DNA from: Oscarella lobularis | Lineage: Eukaryota; Porifera; Homoscleromorpha; Homosclerophorida; Oscarellidae | NCBI RefSeq assembly: GCF_947507565.1 | Contig: NC_089175.1 | Span: 372,001-436,000, forward strand | DNA: 64,000 nucleotides | Direction of reading: 5' to 3' | Notes under the pieces: model-generated | Databases searched by the model: none | Told to the model about the DNA's origin: nothing | Seen by the model: the letters and a program-made list of their open reading frames with translations, nothing else | Part shown: positions 31,335 through 42,102 of the stretch, in pieces | Numbering within the stretch: the stretch's first letter is position 1 | Layout: every line of letters begins with the position of its first letter | Made by a program: the position numbers and the translations under genes

Positions 31335-32158
31335 TTAGAGTAACTCACGATTTTGCTTTGGTATTGAAGTGTCTTTTCTTGAAACGTCATCATCACGATT
31401 CGACGTCGATTCTGACGACGATTTGGCGAGACTTTGTCTGTGCCGTTCTCTGATGTCATCAAATGACAGAGTAGACTCCCGGGACGATTCAGAAGAAGAA
31501 TCCAGATCAGAGTCCATTTCAAATGCCGACGGCTGTGGCGGCGGCGGCGGCGGCGGCGCGGGAGCATTCACTTGGCGGCGCTGAGGTACCTCTCTCCGTG
31601 GAGCAAAACCTCCAATCTGACCTTTTCTTTAGCAAATGAAGACACTAGGTTTTTTTTGCTCTGACCATTCATTCGTCTCACCTTTCTTGATACTCTCGAA
31701 CCTGCTCGGCTAGATTCGAATTTTCCAGCTGCATAATCTTCTCAAAGCACTTCGTCTTGTACGACGCGGTGCCAACGTAAAATCCGACGGCAAAAGCGCC
31801 GACCCAATACATGGTCGACGAACGTCCAGGCCGTCCTGAAGCAATGCAATAAGTAATACAACGGTGTAAAGGCCTTATTGTACCTCTTCTAGCGAGTTCT
31901 CTTGCAAAGATCGCACAAACGGTCCCAAGAGGAACACCTGAAGTAGGAAAAGGCTCATATCGGGCGCTCTGCGTTTGCGCTCGCTTCTTGCCTCTGTAGA
32001 CCGTCGAATTGAATCGGCACTCGCGAAGAACAGCTACCTCTTCGTCGGAAAGCTGAGCGTCAGAAGGGTCTAGCTATAATATGTGAAACGGGTTCGACTG
32101 CAACCTGTAGAGAAATCGGTTTCGCTTGGGAACTTTGATTCGCGTCTTCTTTTGCCAT
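31335..32158 (-). CDS. OCIAD: OCIA-domain protein b, right (intact) copy
   Basis: Second OCIA-family gene, convergent with OCIA-a. ATG at 32158 (MAKEDANQSSQAKPIS). Exon 1 ends at CTACAG with a 31-nt intron; without splicing the frame stops. Exon 2: LSDEEVAVLRECRFNSTVYRG, ending at 31992 with a GC donor (GCAAGA) and a 54-nt intron. Exon 3: VPLGTVCAIFARELARRG. Exon 4: GRPGRSSTMYWV, KCFEKIMQLENSNLAEQV. Exon 5: APRREVPQRRQ, a poly-Pro run, FEMDSDLDSSS and SFDDIRERHRQSLAKSS, ending at 31335. The C-terminal DDIRERHRQS resembles the YEELRNKNRES tail of human OCIAD1, which OCIA-a lacks. Thus OCIA-b is the more OCIAD1-like of the two. It starts 45 bp from PPM1 on the other strand. Confidence 0.85.
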
Positions 32159-32203
32159 AGCTCCGAGTGCGCAGGCCCGCGCACATTATTTAGCGGCGGA
32201 TCG
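32159..32203. promoter_or_regulatory. Bidirectional promoter OCIA-b / PPM1
   Basis: Only 45 bp between opposing start codons. The interval is lost from the left copy of the duplication, together with the first exons on both sides. Confidence 0.6.
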
Positions 32204-33659
32204 ATGGGGTCACACTTATCGGAGCCCGAAACAGGAAAGCAGACCGAAGAGATTTCTAACGAGCACTACGTTGTAGCCTCGTCGTCTATGCAAGGATGGA
32301 GACTCGGTAAGGAAAACGGCAAACGTTTCGAGGAGCTGCAACTTGACGGTTTTCTTCTTAGGTATGGAAGATGCTCACTGTCACATATTGTCGTATGGAA
32401 ATGACGACAGTTGTGCATTTCTTGGAGTCTTTGATGGCCACGGCGGTGAGCTCACGCGATTGACGTTGAATACATTCGATTTCGATGCATCGAAGGTCCT
32501 CTGGTTGCGGATTTTACATCGAGAAATTTGCCGGCAACGATTGCCGCTTCTCAGGCCTTTAGTCAGTGTGCACTGAGACGAAACGGTTCTCAGGTGAAAG
32601 TGGTCTAATTTGTAGAAAATGGAGACGTTAGCTTGGCAATCAAAGAAGGATGTCTGCACACCGATGTGGAAGTTAGAAATTCAGGTGTAGTCGTAGTAGC
32701 GCGTAGAATACGCTGGGGAGGCAACGTGGAGATATATCAGGGGTACACGCTGAAACCAGTGGAACAACAGCTATTTTTACCATACTGAAAGACAAACACA
32801 TATTTTGTGTAATATCCAGTCAATTGTCTGATTCCTTTTTTACAGTTAGTCGTCTTTTAGGGAAACGTGGGTGATTCGCGTGCCGTTGCTAGTGTGTGTG
32901 GTCGAGTCGAAGAGCTGTCTTTCGATCACAAGCCTACAAGAGAAAGTACAGTACAGTTGTATTTATCGGAAGAGATGGCGTTCTATTTGTGATTCAGCTG
33001 AATTGAGACGAATTTCTGCCGCCGGAGGATACGTTGAATTAAATCGCGTCAATGGTAGAATAGCAGCTTCAGATGGCCGTGGCTTTATTATTTTTTTCAG
33101 GGTCCCTCGCTTTGTCTCGAGCCCTCGGCGACTTTGCCTTTAAGAAGAATCCTAGCAAATCACCAGAGGAACAGATTATAACAGGTGAATAGAACAAGAC
33201 TATGCAAGGAATTTTCTTCTGGTTATTAATCAATGACGCTTATATATAGCCTCGCCTGAAGTAATTGTAAAGGAAATAACAGACGAGCACGAGTTTGTGG
33301 TACTAGGGTGTGACGGTAATATATCAAAGTACTTTTACACTGTGGGTTACCGACATTTTCTTGTCTAGGAATATGGGACGTTTTGACAAATGTTGAGGCG
33401 GTAGAGTTCGTACGAAGCCGCATCAGTCAAAACATGGAACTTTGCCAGGTGAAATTTATTATTAAATATTTTTGACTCAAGGCTACATGTAACGTATCTT
33501 GTAAAGATTTGTGAAGAGCTGCTTACTCGCTGTCTGGCGCCAGATAGTCGCTTGGGGTCAATTGGCTGTGATAACATGACAGTCGTCATTGTGGCTTTTC
33601 TTCATGGACGATCTTACGAGAATTTAGCAAAAAAATGTCAACTTAGTAGTAGAATTTAA
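32204..33659 (+). CDS. PPM1: PP2C-type protein phosphatase, PPM1A/B group
   Basis: Metal-dependent Ser/Thr phosphatase. The ATG at 32204 gives MGSHLSEPETGKQ, whose Gly2 is a good N-myristoylation site as in PPM1A/B. PP2C motifs in order over about nine exons: MQGWR then GMEDAH (32366), GVFDGHGG (32430), ADFTSRNLPATI, NGDVSLAIKEGC, SGTTAIFTIL, GNVGDSRAVASV (32863), ELRRISAAGGYVELNRVNG, SLALSRALGDF (33102), HEFVVLGCDG joined to GIWDV (33370), and DNMTVVIVAF (33570), TAA at 33657-33659. All four metal-binding Asp positions are present. The intron after RVNG is only 46 nt. Its left duplicate is a pseudogene. Confidence 0.9.
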
Positions 33660-34051
33660 TATTTTATGTGGTCTTGGTCAAAATTTTTACGATTTGTTTA
33701 AGGAAGAAAAGTGGAACGCCCACATTCGTTAGAAGGCATCCGGGACACCAATCCCAGCCTCGTTCTGATGCCCAACGGTGATGTATTGTTCGCATTCGCA
33801 AATCGGCCGTCGAACGAAAATCTAGCGAGCGACCGTCGTTGAGAGAACTCGTTTCGAACGGCACAGCCCAAGGACTTCGATTCGATCGCAGTAAGCGGGT
33901 CCTGCGACGCGAGATTCGCGCTGGGGTCGCCCATCGGGGAACAAGCCCACACGCGAAAGAGAAAGGCGCGCGCGTCACTCGCATACCGTTCGCGCACAGA
34001 AAGCGAACCCCAGCCCTCGTTCGCCGACGAGACGATCGGGGAAAAATCGCC
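33660..34051. other. PPM1 3' region and CBP/p300 5' region
   Basis: No gene recognised. The right part becomes GC/CpG-rich and is presumably the CBP/p300 promoter and 5' UTR. In-frame codons upstream of 34052 are open but start from a non-ATG codon. Confidence 0.4.
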
Positions 34052-37000
34052 ATGGAAAGCGGCGACGTACGAAACGCGTCGTCCGAACCGCCGACGAAGA
34101 AGTCGAAGCTTTCCCCGCTCAACGTGTCGGGGGCCCCACCGACCGAAGTCGGCGCCAGCGGCGCCGGTAAGCCACGCGAGCCTCTTTCGCGAAACCTCGC
34201 GCCATCGCCGCCCATTTTTCCCGTAGATTTCTACTTCGAACTCTTCGACATGTTGCCCGACTTGAACACGCCGCCGCCCGCGATCGACTCCACTATAAAT
34301 GGGGTTAGCGGCGGTAGCGCGCCCACGGCCGCCGCGTCAGGGCCCAAATCGAACGCTTCGGCATCGTCGGCGTCCTCATCTAACGTTTCGAATAAAGATG
34401 GAGGTGGAGGAGGCGGAGTAGGAGGAGGCAGCGCCGTCGTCGCCGCCGCCGCCGTCGCCGTCAACGCCGTCGCCGATTCGGGCGAGGATTTTTTGTCGGC
34501 GAACGGGCAAATCGTCGAGTCGTCCGACGGCGACGGGAGCGAGTCGTCGTCGAAGCGTGACGTCGCCGCCGCCGCCGCCGAACGAAGTGGCGCATCTCCG
34601 CCCGTCGAACAACAACAACAACAACAGCAAACACATCAGAAATTTTCGTTTCTCGGCGTCGGCGGCGGAAAAGCCTCGCCTTTGACTGGAAGCGTCAATT
34701 CGGCGAGTCCCGTCGCCGCCGCCGGCCGAGGGGGGCTCGGTAAGGGAAAAAAGGAGATGTCGTCGTCTTCGTCGCTCTCTTCGTCCGGAGACGTCGGAGT
34801 CGTCGTCGCCGGTGGCGGCAGCAGCGGTGGTGCCGGCAGTGGTGAGGACGAACGAAAACCGGATATTAGTCTACTGGGAAAGCAATTCGGACCGATGAGT
34901 ACGGGCGGCGGAAAGGACGTGAAAATGGGCCACGACTTTGGCGGCAGTGACGGGACTGGCGGTCTGCCAGCGGCGATGGGGGGAAAAGGGGCCTCTTACG
35001 AGTCAAATGACACCGTAGGTTTTACTCTTTCTCTTCTCTGTATATTAGAAGAGGGTTTTGGGGTGTTAGGGCGTGGCCTTGTCGAATCTCATGGTACCCA
35101 AGCAGGAGCCGCTCGACTATACTCCAAATCGCGGCTGTTATCCGTCCGACGGAGGCGGCGGCCCATCCATGCAACCGCCCGTCTCATCAATAGGAGGAGT
35201 AAAATAAAAAATATTCAAAAAAAATTGATTTGTTATGCGTTTTATTCCCAGCTGAGCGGCGGCGGAGCGGCGGCGGCGGCGGCGATGGTGAGAGCAAGCG
35301 GAACGTCGCCGCAACATCCCACAGCGGACCCAGAAAAACGAAAGCTCATTCAACAGCAACTGGTTCTTCTCCTTCACGCGCACAAGTGCCAGCGACGCGA
35401 GCAACAGGCGAGCGAGCAGCAGCCCAACGGGCAAGTGAAGCCCCCGTGCACGCTACCTCACTGTCAAACGATGAAGGAAGTTCTCAATCACATGGCCGTG
35501 TGCACGGCGGGAAAAACGTGTCCCGGTATAAATTGCGCCCTTAGGAGGAGGAAATTTTTATGTCTAGCTATAAGCGCGCGCTTTTTCAGTTGCTCATTGC
35601 GCGTCGTCGCGGCAAATTATTCAGCATTGGAAGAGCTGCACGCGACTCGACTGTCCCGTGTGTTTGCCATTGAAAACTCATCGCACGCCGTCGTCATCTG
35701 GTAAGCGAATCAAAACGAGTCTGGAGTGAAAGTAGTATTTTTTGATAGGAGGAGCGAATCATTTTCCTGACGGTCAGCAGCCGCAGTTCCAGCAGCAACA
35801 GCAACAGCAATCGCTACAAGCGCAGCAGCAGCAGCAACAGCCAGTGTAAATATAGATATAGATATATACTACTAATCATATCACGGATATTTTCTAGAGC
35901 GAAAAGTTGGCATCATGAAGTGACGCAGGATCTGAGGAATCATCTCGTTAGCAAATTGTGCGTAGACGCGTCAGAAAAAGAAAAGAGGGAGTGGATTTCG
36001 AGTTTTTTTTTGTCTTAGAGTGACTGCGATTTTTCCCACGCCGGTGAACGATCCCGCCGCACTGAAAGACAAGCGAATCGTCAACTTGGTCGCCTACGCG
36101 CGCAAAGTGGAACGCGACATGTTCGACACGGCGAGCAGCCGGGTATAAGACATAGATACCGTAAGTCCACCCACTCATCATCGCGTTTCCCCCGACTCCG
36201 TAGGAAGAGTACTATCACCTCCTCGCCGAAAAAATCTACAAAATTCAGAAGGAACTCGAGGAGAAACGAAAGCGACGCGTGGAGCAGGCTCAGCACGATT
36301 GCCAGCCGGGTTTGAACGGGAGCAACATTCTCATGTCGGGCGGCGCGGGTCCGCTTCGTCCGCCGCCGCCTCAATCCGCTTCCTTCCACACGTCCGACGC
36401 CAGCGCTCACGCGCAGATGGCACAGACGTACAATTATCTCGCATCATCGAGTAGTCTCATGCAGTCGGGTGCCCGGTTAGGACTTCTGTCGCCTGATGTT
36501 AGTTCTATACAAGGGGTGGGGGGAGGGAAGTAGCGCGTTTGAGATATGTGTAATCAGGGCCATGGAGGGACTTCGGTGTCTCCGCCGTCCTCTGCGTCGT
36601 CGTTGACTCACATGCAATTGGGCTCGTCGCGTCTGGCTGATGCTCTGGGGGAGATGCCCATGGAGCCGGCTGGATTGCCGCCGGCCGGCAGCAAGCAGGT
36701 GACAATATCGGGAAAGCCGAGAAAAGGTTCAATTCAATTCAACACGCCGTTTCTGTGCACTTCTGAGCGCGCGCCGCGCTTTTTTCAAATAGTTTGGCTT
36801 CCTGAGCAGTTGAGACAGGTGTTCGTACCGGTTCTCGACAGCATGTATCATTTGGAGCCGGAATCTCTGCCGTTTCGGCAGCCTGTCGATCCCGTTATGA
36901 TGATGATTCCTGTGAGTCCGTGTATTTAGAATAGAGGAGAGGAGGGGATACTATTTCCACCTCTAGGACTATTTTGACATCATCAAAAATCCTATGGATC

Positions 37001-40000
37001 TGTCGACAATTCGGGACAAATTGGACAAGGGAGAGTATCAAGATCCGTGGGAGGTGCGATTCGTTTTTTGTGTAGCGGTCTCTCGACTACGAATAATCTG
37101 AATCTCTGTTTAGTTCTGCGACGACTGTTGGTTGATGTTTGACAACGCTTGGATCTACAACAGGAAAACGTCACGCGTGTATAAATATTGCTCAAAGGTA
37201 GAAGGGGAATATACTATAGACTCTGGATGGATAAATTGAATGGCGATCCCCCTTTGCGTTTTATTAGCTGGCTGAAGTGTTTGCACCCAATGTAGACATA
37301 GCAATGCAAAGGCTGGGATGCTGCTGTGGACATAAGGTAATAATAAGAATTCTTATTATTTTGAAAACTATTTTTTTTTCTCCCAGTACGTTTTTCATCC
37401 TCAAGTGCTGTGTTGCTATGGGGCTCAACTGTGCACCATCCCAAGGGATGCCGAATACTACAGTTTCCAAAATAGATTTATGACGTCAGTTTCAGCATGA
37501 GACCCTCTCCCGGGGCTCTGGTTTTTTAAAAAAACGTTTCGTCTCTCTAGGTATCATTACTGTGAGAAATGTTTTAACGAAATTGAAGGAAATGAGATAA
37601 CGCTTGGAGACGATCCAAGTCCGGGGTACGGAAGAGTCTATAGAGTTGCATGCTGTCGCTGTGTATTGCGTGGTTTGTCATGTCTGTGGCCGAAAGGGGA
37701 CGCAAAACGGGGCGCCATTCTCACAGTAATTCTCTTCGTAGAAGGATTCAAAAGAGTGCTTTTGTAAAGCTAAAGAACAATGGTGTTGACCACGAACCGT
37801 ACGTTATTTTTTTGATCTCCCATTCGCGATTACTTATAATTGAATCTTTCAGCTTTGTGGAGTGCATTGATTGTGGACGGAAAATGCACAAAATTTGTGT
37901 TCTCCACAACGAGTACATCACGCAAACGGGGTAAGAATCAAATCAAGCGCTATTTACCCTAATGATTTTTTTCCTATCAGATTCCAGTGTGACAGCTGCC
38001 TGAGAAAAAGCGGCCAAAAGAGAAAGGAAAACAAATGCACAGCGAAACGTAAGTCAAATTTTTCTTGTTCTTGTTCTTATACGAAAAAACGTTCTGTATC
38101 CAGGTTTGCCCGTGACTCGCCTGGGAACGTATCTCGAAACCAGAGTGAACAACTTCCTTCGCGCGAATAACATGTCGCAGGGAGACGTCATCGTTCGCGT
38201 TGTGTCCAGCTGCGATAAGAACGTCGAGACGAAGCCTCACATGAGAGAAAAGTGCGGGGGATTTTATAAATATTATTCGTTTCGATTTGACGGGTTTTCG
38301 GTTTTTAGATTCTGTCCCACGGGAGAATTTCCCGAAAGTTTTCCGTATCGCGCGAAAGCGCTGTTCGCCTTTGAAGAAATCGACGGCGCCGACGTCTGTT
38401 TCTTTGGAATGCACGTTCAGGAGTACGGATCGGAATGCGATCCGCCGAATGCGAGGTACGACAGAGAATCTCAAAGGGAAGACTATTATAAATTTATCTT
38501 CGTTTTTTCTCTCTCTTCCCCCCAGACGCGTCTACGTGTCCTATTTGGATAGCGTGCACTTTTTCCAGCCGAGATCGATGCGAACGGCCGTGTATCACGA
38601 AATCCTGATCGGCTATTTGAAATTCTGCAAGGACCGCGGTTTCGCGTTCGCTCACATTTGGGCGTGTCCGCCGAGCGAGGGCGACGACTACATATTTCAC
38701 TGTCATCCGCCGGAGCAGAAGATTCCCAAGCCGAAGCGACTCGTCGATTGGTACAAGAAGATGCTCGACAAGTCGGCACGAGAAGGAATAGTCATGGAGT
38801 ACAGGGTAAGGAAAAAAAGCGCAATTTTTAATCAATAGAATAGGTGGGACGCCTCTATGCAGGACATCTACAAACAAGCGTTGGAGGATAAGATTTCTAA
38901 GCCGACTGACATGCCCTACTTCGAAGGCGACTTCTGGCCGAACGTTCTCGAGGAAAGCATTCGGGAATTGGATCAGGAAGAGGAAGAGCGACGGGCCAAC
39001 GCGGCGGCGGAAGCTGCGGCGGCTACCAACGAAAAGGCACGGCGCCGAAAACGGTTTTAAACCGAGTACGTATTTTAATCGTTTTCTTGAATGCAGGGCC
39101 AGCCGAGTAGCAGTAACAAAAAGGCGGGTAAGAGCAAGAAAGGAAACAAGAAAAGCTCGGCGTCGCGTAAGAACACGAAGAAGCCGGTGATGCCTCCAGG
39201 GGGCTCGGATCTAACACAGAAGCTCTACTTGACAATGGACAAGCACAAGGAGGTCAGTTTCTCTTCGCCACCGCTATTCCACGACGTCAAATTTCGTCGC
39301 AGGTTTTCTTCGTCATTCGATTGCAGCCTTCGCGCGTGATTGCGAGCCTTCCGCCGACGACCGACGTGGATCCGCTCATTTCTTGCGATCTGATGGACGG
39401 TCGCGACATCTTTTTGACGATGGCGCGCGACAAGCACTACGAATTCTCGTCACTTCGTCGCGCCAAGTTCTCGACGATGGCGATGCTCGTCGAATTGCAC
39501 AACATCAGTCAGGATCGTTTCGTGTACACGTGCAACGAGTGCGGAAAACACGTCGAGACGCGATATCACTGCACGGAATGCGAAGTGAGAACTTCCTTAG
39601 TCTCCCCCCTCCCCTGGGGCGAATATTTTTCTTCTTTTTCTTTAGGATTACGATCTGTGCGTTCCGTGTTTCCAGCGCAAGGGCCATCAACACAAAATGG
39701 AACAGCTCGGACTCGGCTTGGACGCCGACGATCAGTCGCCGTCGCGAAGTCCGCACGAACAGCGAAAGCTTTCCATACAGCGCTGCATTCAGTCGCTCGT
39801 TCACGCGTGCCAGTGTCGCAACATGAACTGCCAATTGCCGAGCTGTCTCAAGATGAAACGCGTCGTTCATCACACGAAGTCGTGCACGCGAAAGACGAAC
39901 GGCGGCTGTCCCATCTGTCGGCAGTTGATCGCTCTGTGCTGCTATCACGCGAAACACTGCACCGAAGTCAAATGCCCCGTGCCCTTCTGTCAGAATATCA

Positions 40001-41835
40001 AGCAGAAGCTCCAAACGCAGCAGATGCAGCAACGAGTCCAACAAGCTCACATGGATCGTCGTCGATATATGCTCATGATGAGGCACAATCAGACGCCGTC
40101 GGCGGCGGCGGCAGCCGCTGCCGTCGTTGCGCAGCAAACGCCGCCGCAACCGCCGCCGCAACCGCCGCAAGCGGCGGCACCGCCACCGTCTTCCGTTGCA
40201 GTTCCCGTGCCCGCGACGCCGACGTTGGGCGGTTTCAAGACGGGCGGTCCGCCGCCGCCGGGATCCTCTCTGAGCACGACGGCGGCGCGAATGGCGGCGT
40301 CCGCGGCGCGAAAGCACGCGGAAATGCAGACGCGCGGTAAACCGGGCGACATGAGCCAACAGCCGAATCAATATCCGCCGCCGCCGCCGCAACAGCAGCA
40401 GCCGTCGTCGTCCGTAGACCGGCTAGGATTTCCGCCAACAAACGGAAATCCTCCTCGGCAAACGCCTCCGCCGCCTTCACTTCCGCCGACGCATGTTCAT
40501 CCCGCAGGGGCGACATTAGCGTCGCGTCCAATGCCTCAGCAGCAGCAGCAACAGCAGCAGCAACAACAGCAACAGCTGACGCCGCAGCAACAGCTGACGC
40601 CGCAGCAACAGCAACACCTGCAGCGTTCTTTGGGGCAATACGATACCTTAGGTGCTCAGGAGCCCTTTCAGGCGCCGCTTAGTTCCGTCGTTTCGTCGCT
40701 GCAGCCTCAATCGCAGCAGCAACCGCCGCCTCCTCAGCAACAACAGCAACAGCAACAGCAGCACATTGGAACGCCGCAGGGTGGAAATCGGATGCTGAGC
40801 AAGCAACACATGGCGCAAATCATCGAAGCGTTGATGTCGCCCGATCCGTCGAGACGGCGCGTGGTGTTGGATATCATCAAGAAAAATCCGCCTCTCGTGC
40901 ACCTTCTCCTCAAACAGCATCAAGACGAGAAAATGCGATCGGGAATGGCTCCTTCCCCGATGAATCGTCTTTCCGTGCGACAGCCGACTCCGCCGCCGTC
41001 GCAGCAGCAGTCCCAACAGCCCCAACAGCAACAACTCGGCGGCCTTCAACCGATGGACATACAACAGGCTCTACCTCCTCCAATGGACATACAACCGGCT
41101 CTATCGTCGCATCAATACGCATCTTATTCGCAGCCCCAACCGCCGCCGCCGCCGCCGTCGAATCAGTTTTTGTGGTCTCAGTCGCCGCAGAGAATGATTC
41201 AACAGCAGCCGCCGCCCGGTCAAACTGGACCCAGAGCCGTCATGCCGACGCCGCCGCGACCGCCTCAACCCTATCCACCGCAATACGGCAACGTGATGGC
41301 GTCGCCTCGAATCATGCCGCGAGGCGTAGCGATGAATCGGCCTATGCCGGCACTGCCGCCGAGGATAGCGACGCCGCCTGGCGTTCAATCTCGCATATCG
41401 GTCTCGACGCCGCCGCCGCCGTCGAACGTTCACCTTCAGCATCCGTCTCCGGGTTCGCATCATCAATTTTCTCAGCCGCCTACGCCGCTCAATCAGCAAT
41501 CGATGCTCTCGCCCGGAGGGCAGGTTCTTCCTCCGGCGTCGCCGTCTCAGCAGCCGGAGTCGTCTCCGCAGCAGTACCAACCTCCGCCGCCGTCACAGCC
41601 GCCGCCGCCGCCGCAGATGGCCAATCATCCGTCCCATTCTCCCCTTCCTGGTGCGTCGCCGTTGCAGATGGATTCGAGTCTCGCTGACAACGGCGGTTTG
41701 CTGCCTACGACTTTTCCGTCGTCCGTACTTCAGAGTCCCTCTGATCCCAGTTTAACTCAATTGCCACCGGCCGAACCCCTGGACACAACGCAGAATCAGA
41801 ATGATGCTTTGACTCGTTTTGTAGAGAATTTGTAG
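34052..41835 (+). CDS. CREBBP: CBP/p300 histone acetyltransferase and coactivator
   Basis: Single orthologue of the CREBBP/EP300 pair. ATG 34052 ([20 protein letters not shown]), like the p300 N-terminus. Domains by genomic position: low-complexity Gly/Ser/Ala region (34240-35010); TAZ1 ([20 protein letters not shown] at 35331, to about 35700); KIX ([17 protein letters not shown] at 35909, to 36290); bromodomain ([22 protein letters not shown]; 36790-37340); PHD/RING ([28 protein letters not shown]; 37560-38040); KAT11 HAT ([13 protein letters not shown] at 38120; [38 protein letters not shown]; through SRVIASLPP at 39340); ZZ ([20 protein letters not shown], 39520); TAZ2 ([29 protein letters not shown], 39775-40010); NCBD ([20 protein letters not shown], 40815); Gln/Pro-rich tail to TAG 41833-41835. 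Confidence 0.97.
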
Positions 41836-42102
41836 TCGTCGAATATTGTATCACGTATGTTCGAAAATTCTGCGTTCGTTGTAAATAGACATACCAGTAG
41901 TAAGGGGATGGATCGTCGTCTATAGGAGAAAGAACCTGCAAACGAGGTTTTATAAGCCATGTAATCTATTTTCTTTTCAGTTACTGCATTATTGTATTGC
42001 TATCGAGTTGTGTGTAGATCAATGTACTCAGTATAGAAAGACGGAAAAATTACGTCACTAATCGAATCAATCAGTTGCGCATGCTCACAGCCGCAGCTCA
42101 AC

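Larger units (their letters stand above)
30194..33491. repeat. Tandem segmental duplication, right copy
   Basis: About 3.3-kb unit homologous to 27865-30198. At the junction, PPM1 intron sequence (GGCTACATGTA, right end at 33481-33491) joins alpha-mannosidase sequence (ATGTATTGGACC, left origin at 27865). The shared five bases ATGTA occupy 30194-30198, so the breakpoint has 5-bp microhomology. Confidence 0.9.

Noticed and set aside
33839-34051. N-terminal extension of CBP/p300
   Set aside because: This stretch is open but has no ATG at its start, and the MESGDV start aligns with the p300 N-terminus (basic KKSKL following).
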